Positions 15,799-27,011 of a stretch of 50,114 nucleotides of DNA are shown one piece after another (position 1 is the first letter of the stretch; each line of letters starts with the position of its first letter). The stretch is from Auxenochlorella pyrenoidosa (taxonomy: Eukaryota > Chlorophyta > Trebouxiophyceae > Chlorellales > Chlorellaceae), in the NCBI GenBank assembly GCA_001430745.1, contig KQ482042.1, positions 1,559,222 through 1,609,335 of the forward strand, written 5' to 3'. A model generated the notes under the pieces. It was given only the letters and a program-made list of their open reading frames with translations. It did no database searches and was not told where the DNA came from. The position numbers and the translations under genes were made by a program.

Positions 15799-16747
15799 AT
15801 GCATCTTGCTTTCGGAGACCATGCAGGCTGCGTGAGATTTGCGGAGGAGCGGCCCCCCTCGCCCTCCCCAGCCGCCGCCAGCGCCGCCGCTGCCGCCCAC
15901 CGCCTGGACGTCCCTCTCGGCCTGCTGCTGGTCAGTCTGCTTGCAGTGTCTGCTGGTGGCTTTACATTCTGTGTCATGCACAGCCAGGCCAGCCTGCAGC
16001 ATGGAGCGGCCTCTGCCCACACCGCACTGGGCAGAGGTGCTAGTGTCTTCGCCCGCTGCTGGATGTACAACCCGCGCTTCCTTGCCGCTCCACACCTGCT
16101 GGTCACTCAGCGCTGGCTGCCGGCCCCTCCCTCCTCCCATGCAACAGGTGGGAGGCATCTACACAACCGACCTGCTCCTCTTGGAGGCGCAGGCCCAGCA
16201 GCAGCAGCCGGAGGCGCAGGCGCCGCTGCAGCCCGAGGTGCGCGGCCTGGGCGCCCCCAACATCTCCGTCAGCCTTGAGCCCGTTGCCGCGGTGCAGGCC
16301 CACCAGCAGCAGCGGCGCCTGGTGCTGCGGCTGTGGGCGGAGCGCGAGGGGCCCCTGGCCGAGGAGTTCACCCTGGTGCTGGCGCCGGGGCAGGAGGTGC
16401 GCCGCGGGGTGCTGGGTGCAGGCCACGCGGCTGCTCCCTGCTGCCCGCCCCTGTGACACCACGCCAGAGGGCGGGCATCGGGCTCCTGCTGTGCGCGCTC
16501 GGTGCACATGGCGGGCGCAGCGGGCCTGCGCCTGCTGCCGCACGTTGCCTCCAGGAGCGCAGGGTCCCCCACCTCACCCACCCCACCCCCACCCCCCACC
16601 CCTACCCCCCAGGTGGAGGTGAGCGTCACGGCCACCGTCTTCTCCCGCAACAAGGGCACCCCTGGCCTGCGCCCGCACGTGCGCTGCCTGGGCTTCAGCG
16701 CCGACGCCGACACAGAGGCCGCCTCCGACTGGCAGGGCTTTGATTGA
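15799..16747 (+). CDS. Unrecognised 171-residue protein, possibly membrane-anchored
   Basis: Exons 15799-15930, 16148-16396 and 16613-16747 join in frame. The N-terminus is acidic/Pro/Ala-rich and leads into a short hydrophobic run (DVPLGLLLVGGIY) that could be a signal anchor. The rest alternates hydrophobic and polar residues like a beta-sandwich: NISVSLEPVAAV, RRLVLRLWAEREG, EEFTLVLAPGQEV, VSVTATVFSRNKG, ending HVRCLGFSADADT and DWQGFD. I do not recognise the family and infer no function. Exons 2 and 3 are well supported by phase and splice sites; exon 1 and its start are less certain. The last intron ends in a very long C-rich tract. It lies 114 bases upstream of the UvdE start on the same strand. 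Confidence 0.5.
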
Positions 16748-16861
16748 GCACAGCCGGCACGCCACGGAGCGAGGCGGCCGCCTGCGACTCTGATCCTGGC
16801 ACTGGCCAGGCGTCCACAGCCAGTGCCCGGGCCCAGGTGCCGTCCCGCCCTTCTGGCGTGC

Positions 16862-19508
16862 ATGCGGGCTGCGAGCCGCCAGCGGAGCGCCATGCACACT
16901 CTTGCAGCGAGCGCCCTGGCATCAGCAGCCGCAGGCTGCCCTGCGCCGGCTGCTTGTGCTCTTGCTTCAGCTGGCGACGGCTGCAGCCTTCAAGCGGCCG
17001 GGCCGTGTGGACGCCTACAGCCAGCTTTGCAGCGAGCGCAGCGGGCCCATGGCAGGCAGCGCCGTTGGCACAGCCTGGTGGGGGCGCCTCCCCCGGCCTG
17101 GCCCCGCGGCTTTGCTGCCCTCCGAGCAGGCGGCCAGCTGTTCAGCGAACGCGCTCGGCAGCGCCGCCTGCTGGCGGCAGCGGCGGCGGAGCCCTGCCTG
17201 GCAGCGCTGGCTGAGCAGGGCACGGTGGAGAGCCTGGCCATGCAAGGCCAGGACCTGCCGGCAGCCCCACCCAGACCGGCCGGCCTGCTGCCAGAGACAG
17301 CGCCCGCCCTACAGCGTGACGTGCCAACCGGTGCGCAGCTGAGGCTGCCGGCGATGCAGCAGAACGTGCTCGCAGAAGAGGCAGCACTGGGCACCCTGCC
17401 AGCGGCGCCGCTTCATGAGGCGGCTGCCGCTTCAGGGCAGCCCCCGCCGCAGCGGCATGCAGGCATCGCCCTGCCAAGCGGCGCCGCTGGCGGCAGTGCT
17501 GCTGGGTCGCTGGCCCTGCAGCCCGGGGAGCAGCCCTTCCAGCTGCCTGTGCCCAACTTGGGCTACACCTGTCTGAACATCCAGCTGCAGCAGCGGCACG
17601 GCATCCGCACCAACCGGTGAGGGCAGCACCTGCAGAGTGGCCACAGCATGCAGTCGCATCTGCACAGCCCCGGCTTGCTTTTGGCGCGGTGCCCCAGCGG
17701 ACAACCGCCGTCTGCTGAGCCTGCACCGCCCTGCTTGTCCAGCTGCCAATGCCGCTGGAGGCCCCTGCCATTGGTGTGCGTGCAAGAGCGGGACCCCCTC
17801 TGTGCACTGGCCTCTAGCACCCCATCTCAACCCGCCCCTTGCTTCCCTCCAACTTGCTGCGCCGCAGCTCCTGCCGTCGGCGCACGTTTGAGGCGGAGGG
17901 CCTGCCCCACGTGTCGCGCCTGGCGCTGGCCAACTGCCGCGACCTGCTGCCGCTGGTGGCCTGGAACGCCGCCCACGGCATCCACTTCTTCCGCATCCCC
18001 TCGGCCCTCTTCCCCTGGGACGCGGAGTACGAGCTGGAGCAGCTGCCAGGTGGGCGGGCGCCTGGGTGCGCAGGCCAGGCTGCGGTACAGGTGCCTGGGA
18101 GTGCTGGCCAGCTGCGGCACTACCCAGGAGGGAGGGGCGGCGCTCAGGCTGCGCCTGCAGCGTGGCCATCCATGCTGCACGCCGCCCACGCCCCTGGGGC
18201 CCCCTGCCGCAGACTTTGAGGAGATTGCCGGCGTGCTGGCGGCGGTGGGCGCGGCGGCGCGGGCCGCGCGCCAGCGCCTCACCTGCCACCCCTCGCACTA
18301 CGTGCAGCTGGCCACGCCCGATGCTGCCCTGCGGGCGCGCAGCATGCGCCACCTGGAGCTGAACGCGCGTGTGTTTGACCTGATGGGCTACGCCCCCTCC
18401 CACGACAACAAGATCAACATCCACGTGGGCGGGCACTACGGCTGCAAGCGCGCCGCGCTGCACCGCTTTGCCGCTGCGCTCGACGGGCTCACCCACTCGT
18501 GCCGCGCGCGCCTCACAGGTGGGGTGGGGGCCACGTCCCTGGGGCTGTTGATGCGCGGGGGCGTTGGGCAGGCAGCTGCAGCGCCTTGCCTGCTCCAAGC
18601 CGGGTGGTGAGCTGAGGATTGCCATGCCCGGCCAAGCGCTCAGCTCAGGCAGCCAGGCCTGCTGCAGCTCCATGGCATGGAAGCCACCCGCGCCCGCGCC
18701 CGCCTGCCCCGCCTGCAGTGGAGAACGACGACCGGCGCGGCTACTTCTGCACCGCCGACCTTCTGCCGCTGCACCGGGCGGCGGGGGTGCCCATCGTGTT
18801 TGACTACCTGCACCACGCCCTGCTGCCCGGCGGGCTGGGAGAGGAGGAGGCGCTGCTTGCGGCGCTGGACACCTGGCCTGCGGGGGTGCGCCCAGTCGTG
18901 CACTACAGGTGGGGCGGCGCCTGCAGGAGGACGGGGGCAGCCAGAGCCAGAGGCGGGGCACGGCAGAGGGTAAGGCTTGCGGCGCCAGGTGCCATGTCGT
19001 CAGAAGACCAACCTGCGGCTCTAGCCCCCTGGATGCGACCGGCCGCCTGCATTCCGTGGCAGGCCCAGCTGACCTCTGCCAGTTTGATCCATCCCACCAC
19101 CCGCCGTGCCTGCCTGCCCGCGCAGCGAGCCCAGCGAGAACCCGGCGCTGGCGCGGCGCGCGCACAGCCACATGCTGACCCAGCCCTTTGAGCTCTATGG
19201 CCGGGAGGCGGACGTCGACGTCATGCTGGAGGCCAAGGTGCGCTTGTGAGGCAGCAGGGCAGGGCAGCGGCATGAGCTGTGAGTGAGGGGGTCTGTGAGG
19301 GCAGCAGGCACCCACAAGTGCCGCACACCTTGTCTGGCCCCACCTGCAGGGCATGGAGCAGGCCCTGCTGTTCTACCGTGACCATCTGCAGCTGGGCAGG
19401 AAGCACGCCACAACGGTGCCTCGCACATACGCAACCCGAGGGCGCGCAATGCAGCTTCGGCCCCGCAAGCATACGAGGCCGAGGCCTGCTTCTGTTGAAG
19501 CAAGCTGA
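16862..19508 (+). CDS. UV-damage DNA endonuclease (UvdE/UVDE family)
   Basis: UVDE nicks DNA 5' to pyrimidine dimers and other lesions, starting an excision route separate from nucleotide excision repair. Exons 16862-17616, 17868-18049, 18213-18518, 18719-18908, 19126-19237 and 19350-19508 code for 567 residues. The first 235 residues are Ala/Gln/Pro-rich with an Arg/Ser/Ala start (MRAASRQRSAMHTLAAS), maybe an organelle or nuclear targeting extension. The TIM-barrel domain starts at NLGYTCLNIQL and HGIRTNR. Metal-site residues seen in UVDE structures are in place: FFRIPSALFPW, CHPSHYVQL, INIHVGGHYG, VENDDRRGY (Glu), FDYLHH (Asp, His), VHYSEPS (His) and MLEAKGMEQAL (Glu). The C-terminal tail is basic (QLRPRKHTRPRP). 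An upstream in-frame GTG at 16823 is not used as start because no ATG lies there. Confidence 0.9.
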
Positions 19509-19730
19509 GGGCCCAGGCTGCATCTGTACCTTTGCATTTTACCCGTCTCTCACTTGCAGGATGTTAACTATCTTTTGCACCTGTTTTCTTGCTTGCATGC
19601 ATAGTGAAACCCGGCGAGCTTGCTGGTCCGCCCCCCAGATCAAAGCACCGCACTAGCCATACATCTGTACTGCCGTGTTCCCCTCACTGCTCTAACTAGC
19701 CTATGGCCAGCGCAAGCCGAGTCAGGCACC

Positions 19731-22489
19731 TCAGCTGTCGTCCTCCACAGGCTGGCTGAGCCAGACAGAGCCGCGGTCGCCTGCGGGCCGCTGCCGCGAC
19801 TGCGCAACTCGCCTCGCGTGGCGCGCCACGCTGCGCGCCAGCTGACGCTGCACCGCTGCTGCCAGGTCGTCAGCAAGAGGCTCTGGCTCCACTGCCTCGG
19901 GTCCCCCAAAGAGGGAGTCAAAGAGCGCCTCTGCCTGGGTGGCAGGCGTGGAGCGCTGCGCTGCCTGGCCAGGTGGCGATGCGCGCGGCTGGCGGCTGGG
20001 CTGCCTGCTGGGTGGTGGTGCTGGAACACGCCGCTGCCGTTTGCCCACATGCTCCTGCCGCTGATGCTGCTGGTTGAGTGGCGCAGCGCTGGCGGGCTCA
20101 GCCTCAGTGGACATCCGCCGCTTGCGGCCAAAGCTAGCCAAAGACGGCGCCAGGGGTGCTGGCAGGGGCGCACGTGGGGCGGGCTGCAGTTGGGGCCAAG
20201 ACACGGGGCAACAGGGTTGGCACCTCAAGGCCAGAAAGGAAGCATCATGCTCGCGAGCTGAGAGGCTGACTGGGCATGAAGGCAAACCCGGCAAGGCCCC
20301 GCCCACCCCACCTGGCTGCCAGCATGTGGCCCTGCAGCTTGCGCTGCCCCAGCTGGGGCTGCAGCCTTGGCTGTTGTGCGCTGCCCAGTCTGCCCGCCTG
20401 CAGGACTGCCTTCTCCACAGGGCTCTGAAGAAGGCTTGATGTGAGCAGCTGCAGGCCCCTCCTGCTGCTTCTGGTGGGGCTCTGCCAGTCGCGTGCTGCG
20501 CCGTCGTGCTGTCTGCGGCCCAGGTGCTGCCCGGGAGGAGGTGGTGGGCTTGGTGGGCTTGGCAGGCGAGGACGTAGTGTGGGCAGCAGCAGCAGCAGCA
20601 CGCATGGCTGGGGCAGGGTAGGTGGGGGCAGCGGCGGTACCAGACAGGCCACGGCGAGCTGGGGCACTGACAGCCAGGGGCACAGTGGGCTTGGTTGGCT
20701 GGGCGGCGGCAGATGAGGGGCGGCGCTGGTTGAAGGCTCGCAGGATGGCTGGGGGCACCTTGGCTGCTGCTGTTGCTTCCACAGGCATGCTGACCAGTAG
20801 GCCTGGCACGCATGCATCTTCAGGCTGGGCTTGCAGCAGCCGCACAGCAGGCAGAGCTGTGGGCTGCTGCAGGGCAGCTGGCTGCTGCAGAGCTTGCAGC
20901 GGAGACGTCTGGGTAGCATGGGCCACCACAGCCGTCTGCACAGCTGGCTGGGGAGAGGTCTGGGTGGCCATGTCTGCAAATAGGGGGCCCAGCAATGCAA
21001 GCAGGATTTCTTTGCGTCAAGAAACATGGCAGCTCCAGGATATGCACTGCACATGCTCAGCTCGCTACCCTCTCACCCCCAGTGATGCGCTGGCGCGGCT
21101 CCCGCCTATCCAGCAGCGCCTGCAGGTGGCCCTGGATGGTGCCAGAGGCGCCAGTGATGGTTTGCACAGCCTGCATCAGGAGAGGAAGGGCGACAAAGGA
21201 GAGAAGGCTTGCGGGCAACTGTTGATATTCAGCACCGGGCTTGCATGCGAGAAGGGGCAGTGAGACAGGTGCGGAAGCGTGCTGGCAACATGCCGTCTGC
21301 TGCTATCTGACAGCGATGTCTACGAGCCCCGTACCCACCTGCAGCAGCTGGGAGCAGGTCTGGCCGAGACCCTGCAGAGCCGAGCCCTGCGCTGACACAT
21401 CCGCCTGCAGGCTGCCCACAGCAGCTGCGAGCTTGCCCTGGCGGCCCTCCATTGCATCAAGCTTGGTGCTGTAAGCTTGCACCGGGAGTAGGTACGTGTG
21501 AGGTTTGCAGGCAGCTGCAAATGCACAATGCGGTGAAGTGTGTGCATGCCCACGTCCCTGTGCGCAGCCTGCCACTCTGGCTGGCCCACCTGAGCGGCTT
21601 CAGGTCCGCCCCCACGGGTGCACCTGCGCCGGTGCGGTTGATTGCCTCCAGTAGCTTGGCGGCTGCCTGCAGGGGTCAGTTACTGCTTGTGACGGGCACG
21701 AAGGCAGCACCCACCTACCCAAACGCTAGCTCCGACCCTACAGCTCATCCTCCTGACAGCATTGCAGCCAGCTTGTAGCTCTTTTGCAACACCAGCGTAC
21801 CTGTGCTGGCCGCGCAGCCGCCTGCTGGCTGCCGAGGTCCACCGCCTGGAGCTCGCCTGGTGGGTGCTGCGCTTGCGGCGCGCTGCCAACTATGGCGCCG
21901 CCGCAGGCCACCTGGCCCACTTCCTGGCTCACTGGGATGTTCTCCCCCACCGTGAGCTCCTCCCGCAGGCCCAGCCTGGCAGCATCTAGGCCTGATGCCA
22001 CCAGAATGGCGTCCTCTTGCGAGCGCTGCAAGGGCAGAGGAAGAAGCAGGGCATGGTGGCGGCAGATTTGGTGGGGGGCTCGTGGGTGCTGCGCATAGGT
22101 TCACGAATGGTCCGTCGGCATGCATCCGCTGCCTGAGATGACGCAAGTAATGCACACCTGTGACCAGGGAGCAAAGGCGGGAGGTTGGGAGCCACCATAG
22201 GCTGGGTAGGCTGGCTGGCTGAGGCGCAGTGCGGCAGCAGGCGGCGGCGGCGCCAGGAGTCGTTGCCGCTGCTGTGACTGCTTGACGGCCTGCGAAAGGG
22301 ATGCTTGGCCCTGGAGAGGGGATGCAGGGCACCTGCGCATGTGAGCATGTGGCAGCAAAGCAGGCAGAGATTGCTGCAGGGCGCATGGGCACGCGGGTGC
22401 TGCCGCCAGCGGAACCTGCGCCCTCCTGCCGTCCTCACCTGGTGACGCTGCATGCTCTGCTGCCATCCAGAATGCTGAGGCTGCGCCAT
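19731..22489 (-). CDS. Unrecognised nuclear coiled-coil protein with two TQT motifs
   Basis: Eight frame-consistent exons (22489-22439, 22310-22158, 22025-21801, 21666-21624, 21475-21339, 21170-21077, 20973-20312, 20183-19731) give 605 residues. Order: a Gln/Pro/Ser-rich N-terminus (MAQPQHSGWQQSMQRHQ), a block SQEDAILVASGLDAARLGL, then a coiled coil over residues about 144-225 (LLEAINRTGAAYSTKLDAM, RQGKLAAAVGSLQADVS, LQGLGQTCSQLLQ, SGTIQGHLQALLDRRE). Directly after it come two ATQTSP repeats (residues about 237-242 and 254-259), then a long Pro/Ala/Thr region, nuclear-localisation-like clusters (GRKRRMS, GKRQRRV) and an acidic/amphipathic end (LFDSLFGGPEAVEPEPL, AVQRQLARSVARHARRVA). I do not recognise the family. 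The order coiled coil then C-terminal NLS loosely recalls plant PRD3/PAIR1 meiotic proteins, a guess only. The start ATG is the first in frame; an upstream exon is possible. Confidence 0.6.
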
Positions 22490-22916
22490 GAAATGCGGCA
22501 ACGCCAGCGATGCGGCAGGCCGGGATAAAGGCGCGGCTGGGCGGCTTGAGAGCTCGGGTTGTGACGACGGCACTGCGCCGCCGCCCACGCCGCCGCCCAG
22601 TGGGTGCCCACCCTGGCGGACAGTCCAGGGCTTGCCTGGAGGGCCAGCGTACCTGCAGCAGTCAGGAACTACAGGAGTGTGAGGGAACCTCAGCAGGCAG
22701 GGCCAGGAGACCGGGTCCTGCTGCCTCTCCTTCCCAGAGCCAGGCTATTGGCAGACTTAGTGCTCGCCTGCTCATCGTGGAAGCCCTCTAAATGGGCTGA
22801 AAGTAGCAATCAGGGGACAAGAAGAAACAATGGCAGGCTGGTCCTTCATGCACTGCCTGAAGCTCTTCTTCTTGTCCATTCAAAAGATTGCTCCTGCCCT
22901 GCCCTGTCCACCAGCC
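22490..22916. other. Intergenic region, presumed divergent promoters
   Basis: 427 bases between the coiled-coil gene (minus) and the 106-residue gene (plus). The frame upstream of the minus ATG stays open to a GTG at 22588 without recognisable features. No RNA gene or repeat seen. Confidence 0.4.
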
Positions 22917-23711
22917 ATGGCCCAGGACAGCATCCTCCCCAGCCTACACAACGAGCCCGAGCAGCAGAACACGCAGGTTTGACGCTTCAAAGGCCGGCCC
23001 TCCATACTCCCAGGCTCCTCGACCGGCTGCCTGGCATGGCTTCTCAGCCCTCTGGCAGCACCAGGCTGCTGCTAGCCTGCTTAGACTGTCCCAAGCTGAC
23101 CTTCCCTACGCCCTCTCGCCCTGAGCCTTGAACAGGACTCGGAGGCTGACGCGGAGGGCTTCACGGCGCTGGTGCTGCAGACGTTCCGAGTGGAGGTTGA
23201 AGACGCGTTAGCGGTGACGGCGGGCTCGGGCGGGCGGGGCGGGCGCTGTGCCGCAGCCTGCCTGCAAGTGCCGCCGCGCCTTAATTCCCAGCCCCCTTCT
23301 GCATTTAACAATTGCACTGTTTATGAAAGCCCTCTTGGTCTCTCTTCTCCTGCAGTCTATGCTGCTGCCTGCCGCGCGCGACATCTCGCACTCCTTTTTG
23401 GAGCTGGAGGCGCAGGCGCAGGATGCTGCCACCGACTCACGTGAGCAGCACCCAGGCCACTGGTCATTGGCCGCAGGGCTCTGTACCGTGAAAGCGCTGC
23501 AGGGGCCACAAGCTGCGCCATTTGCTCATGGCCAGCATTTGGTAGCTGGGGAGGCCGGGACAGGAGGTCGTTGTCGACCTGTCGTTACGATGCACCCTCC
23601 TCGCACACTGCAGGCAACGAGTTGCAGTCGGCGCAGGCAGAGGTGGAGCGGCTGTCGCGCCTCATCTATTCCTTCCAGCAGGCCGTGTCTGCGGTGCTGC
23701 CTTTCCAGTGA
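22917..23711 (+). CDS. Unrecognised 106-residue helical protein
   Basis: Four exons (22917-22976, 23136-23213, 23356-23440, 23614-23711) join in frame. The product begins MAQDSILPSLHNEPEQQ and then is almost wholly amphipathic helix: DAEGFTALVLQTFRVEVEDA, SMLLPAARDISHSFLELEAQ, NELQSAQAEVERLSRLIYSF, ending VSAVLPFQ. The pattern suits a small helical subunit of a larger complex (Mediator, BLOC/BORC, kinetochore or centrosome parts look like this), but I cannot place it and assign no function. Only the first donor (GTTTGA) is weak; the other sites are standard. Heptad-like spacing of Leu/Ile/Val runs through exons 2-4. A TGTAA follows 148 bases after the stop. Confidence 0.55.
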
Positions 23712-23858
23712 GCGCATCTGATGGGCAGCACGCACACGCAGGTGGCCAGCATGCCGCCAGTGCGCACTGGCGGTTGCCTTGCAGAGCGCCGCATGAGCGC
23801 ACAGGGCGCTGCATGGACAGGTCACATGGCCAGATCTCTCCATATCCTCTTGACTCAT

Positions 23859-23863
23859 GTAAC
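23859..23863 (+). terminator. Candidate poly(A) signal TGTAA of the 106-residue gene
   Basis: TGTAA 148 bases past the stop at 23711, in an otherwise empty 394-base spacer (23712-24105) before the CBM20 gene. Nothing else was recognised in that spacer. Confidence 0.4.
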
Positions 23864-24105
23864 TGTTTAAGTGAGAGGCAATGTGCATGGCGTCCAGTGC
23901 GCCGCTGAGGTGGTCGACTGGAACAGCAGGCGGGAGCGGCCAGCATGTGCTTTGAATCTTGCACCTGCGTTCCGGTTGCCCGCGCTGCCCCTTCCTTCTG
24001 CATCTGCTCAGTCTTCCTTCAGATTGCCAGCTTCTGCCGTGCAGGGCCAGCAGGTCGAAGTGTGCACCCCCCAAGTTTGGCGATCACAGGACAGCAGGGG
24101 CCTGA

Positions 24106-25861
24106 ATGATCACGGTGCAGCAGTTAGCAGCCCGTCGGATAGCTGCATCCCCTGGCGGGGCAGCCTGGCGACCGCTGGCAGCTCCCCGGCGCGCCCAGCG
24201 GAGCGACAACTCGGTTCGCTGTTTCTCGAACGCCGAGGGCGGTGAGTGCTGCGGTAGGATGGAATTCGTGCGAGCAAGCGGCTTTCTGGCTGCTGCCCTT
24301 GGGTCGCTGCCGCCGCTGCTTGAACGAGCGCTGCCGGCTTCCTTGCTGCCCCTACCGCAGGCAACATCGAAATCAGCTTCTCGCTGCCCTACCACTGCAA
24401 GTATGGGCAGCGCCTATGTGTGATTGGGGCGTCTGATAACCTGGGCGCGTGGGATGTGGCCCATGCGGTGCCGATGGAGTGGACCGAGGGGGATGTCTGG
24501 ATGGTCGACCTCAAGTTGCCCGCCAAGTGAGCCGACCACGGGCCTGGGCTGCAAGACTGGGAGGCCTGGGTCGCCAGGGCCTCTGCAAGTCTTTTCTGCT
24601 GGCAGGCAGCAGGGATGCAGGCAGCTGCAAGGCTGGCCCAGGGCGACAGCAGGCGCCTGCAGCCCGTTCGATCCATCCAGGCTTGCTGTATGGCTGCCAC
24701 GCGCGCTCTGTGGGGGTTGGGGGCCTCCCTGCGAGGCATGGCGCAAGCAGAATGTCGACAATTAGATGCCGTGGTTGGTCACGGCTGTTCACAGCTTTCC
24801 TTGTGCGGTGTGGGCCCAGCTCTTGAGCGCACAAGATTGGTTTGGCTCAGGCGTGTGCACGGCCATGTCTCCCGATTGTCATCCCCCTCTCCCTGCCGTT
24901 CTCCCTGCTGCGCAGCGGCGGCGCTGCCCTGGAGTACAAGTATGTTGTGCGCAGCGAGCGGGACATGGAGGCGGTGCGCTGGATGGAGGGCGGCAACCTG
25001 CAGCTGCGCCTGCCGGGGCAGCCCAGCCGCCTGCGTGTGCGCGACACCTGGGATGAGAGCTGCCGCGAAGTGGAGGTGGGTCCACGGGTGCTTCGGAGGG
25101 CAGCACGGCAGGCGCAGGGTTGGCAGGGGCAAGGCAGGCAGGAGGGATGCGAGGTGGCAACACTGAACGTATGCCCCTGGAGCGAGGCATCAACCAGCAG
25201 ATGTGCGCCGCATGCATGCCGAGCAGGCGCTCGCCTCAAGTTGCGTGCCGTCATTGAATTTGCCGAGTTGTGTCAGTGCCGGACCACATCCATCACCCTC
25301 GCGCCGCCGGCTCTGTGCCCACCCAAGCAGGTTGAGGCCGCGCCGACGCCAGAGCTGCCGCAGGCGCCGCAGCCGCAGCCCGAGCCGCCCGCCCCCGAGC
25401 CTGAGCGGCCTGCCCCGCAGCCCGAGCCGCCTGCGCCGCGTCCCGTGAAGGCGGCGCAGGCCGAGGTGAAGGCGGCGCAGGCCGAGGGCGGCAGCACCCC
25501 CCGGCGGCGGCGCAGCAAGAAGGTGGACGAGGATGCTGAGCTGCAGGCCTCCATCTCCCGTGCCGCCGACAAGGCCATGCACCAGCTGGACGCGGCGGTC
25601 AGCCGCAGCCTCGACCTGCTGGGCGCCACCGCCGACCCCGCCGCGCCTGAGCTGCTGGCGGCAGACAGGCTGGTGGCGGCGGCCGCCAAGCGGGCAACCA
25701 CAATGAACCGCGCGCTGGATGCCGCACGGGAGGTGAAGCTGCTGCCCGGCAGCAACGGGCGCAGCGGCGGCGGCTCGCGGTCTGGCAGCGGCACGCGGCG
25801 GCGGCGTGCAGCGGTTGCCAAGAGTGACAGCAGCAGTGGCAGCGCCCAGGGCGGGCAGTGA
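24106..25861 (+). CDS. Plastid CBM20 starch-binding protein with coiled C-terminus
   Basis: Exons 24106-24241, 24361-24526, 24916-25075 and 25331-25861 give 330 residues. The first 45 (MITVQQLAARRIAASPGG, then APRRAQRSDNSVRCFSN) form a clear chloroplast transit peptide. The CBM20 domain spans about residues 46-150: ISFSLPYHCKYGQRLCVIG, LGAWDVAHAVPMEW, DVWMVDLKLPA, ALEYKYVV and VRWMEGGNLQL, including the Trp positions that stack on glucans and the WxxGxN site. The rest is a Pro/Glu-rich linker (PEPPAPEPERPAPQPEP), a tandem heptad VKAAQAE, a basic spot TPRRRRSKK, a helical segment (ASISRAADKAMHQLDAAV) and a Gly/Ser/Arg tail. It has no enzyme domain, so it probably docks partners to starch. Green algal SAGA proteins pair CBM20 with long coils at the pyrenoid starch sheath; no Rubisco-binding motif was seen here. 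Confidence 0.85.
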
Positions 25862-27011
25862 GTCGCCAACCATTGGCTGCTGCCACAGCCGGACCCGGAG
25901 GCCACCGCGGGCACGTTAGCTGCAGCATGCCGCCGCTCACAGCGGCCCCCCCCTTTCTCTCGGAATGACTGTCTCCCCGCGTCCTTGCTCGTCAACGCAT
26001 GCCTGTAGTCGGCGCCCCGACAGCGCCGGCAGCGCCGCCGCGCCGCTTCCCTACCTGTCCTAGAATTTCAATCTGTTATTCATAGTAGCCTACAACAACC
26101 CCTCTCGTTCCGTCTCGCCCACCACGCGAATGCTGTGGATTTGATCATCTCGTGAGTCGTGGCTGGGGGCTGGTGCCCCTGCCTGCTCAGGGCGCCTACA
26201 AGTCTATTGGCAATGTTTCTCCGAGTCTGCCCTTCCTGGCAGCTCGTCCTTCTGTATTCCACTTGTTGAACTCAACGGCTCTTCAGGAGGCCACAGAGGT
26301 TTGGCTAGAGCTCCAGCACGTGCAGAGGGTGTGAAGGTGAGGTTATGAGCCATGTGCTGGCACTGGGTGCTGCCTCACTTCCACCATGGTCCACCAGAGC
26401 AACGATGCAGGTGACCACTTTCTGCACTCCCTTGTAAGCCGTTGAGAGCTTGCATGGCCTGATGCCATCCCCATGTGCAGCCTGGGCCGCCTGGCAACCC
26501 CATGGGCTGGACAGTGGCTGGTTGCACAAAGTCCATTTGGCTGCACTCCCCGGATCCTGGCTGGCCCCCGATTCCCTGCTCGCCTAGCCCACCGGAGGGC
26601 GTCCCTCCCACAGTATGCTGGCAGCCACAGCTCTACAGCTGCTGTGCAGCTTTCGAGATGCTGTGGGTTGGCAAGCCTTTGCCCGCTGCCGTCCAGCGGC
26701 AGGCAAGCCGTATCTGGCCTTGAGCTTTACAGTCAGGGTTTGGGTTTGGCAATTCGCTCAGCATGAAACAGCACAGTGCACAGGGATCATATCGGGTACA
26801 TTCGGAGCGAATAATACAGGCAGGGTGCAGCGGGGCGGGCGACAGAGTGTTGCGCAGGCGGGGAAGGGCGGGCCTGGGGGCCACGAGCGAGCGGACAAGG
26901 GGGCGGGCGGGATGGGGGAAGCGGCGAGGTGGGCGTTTGCGGGCAACGGCGGGGTGAGCGGAGCGAGGCGCAGGGCAGCCGCGCGCTGGGGTTTGGGGGT
27001 GCTGCCGCCGC
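25862..27011. other. Convergent 3' region without genes
   Basis: 1150 bases between the CBM20 stop (plus) and the FTR stop (minus). No ORF here resembles a family and no tRNA-like pattern was found. It should hold both 3' UTRs. Base composition falls around 26060-26300, which may mark the CBM20 3' end. Confidence 0.45.
26727..26731 (-). terminator. Candidate poly(A) signal TGTAA of the FTR gene
   Basis: TTACA on the plus strand (TGTAA on the minus strand) 281-285 bases past the FTR stop codon. Confidence 0.35.

Noticed and set aside
20225..20311. C-terminal read-through of the coiled-coil gene to a stop at 20225
   Set aside because: A good GT donor at 20311-20310 and an acceptor at 20185-20184 keep phase and lead to a longer, basic-rich C-terminus typical of nuclear proteins.
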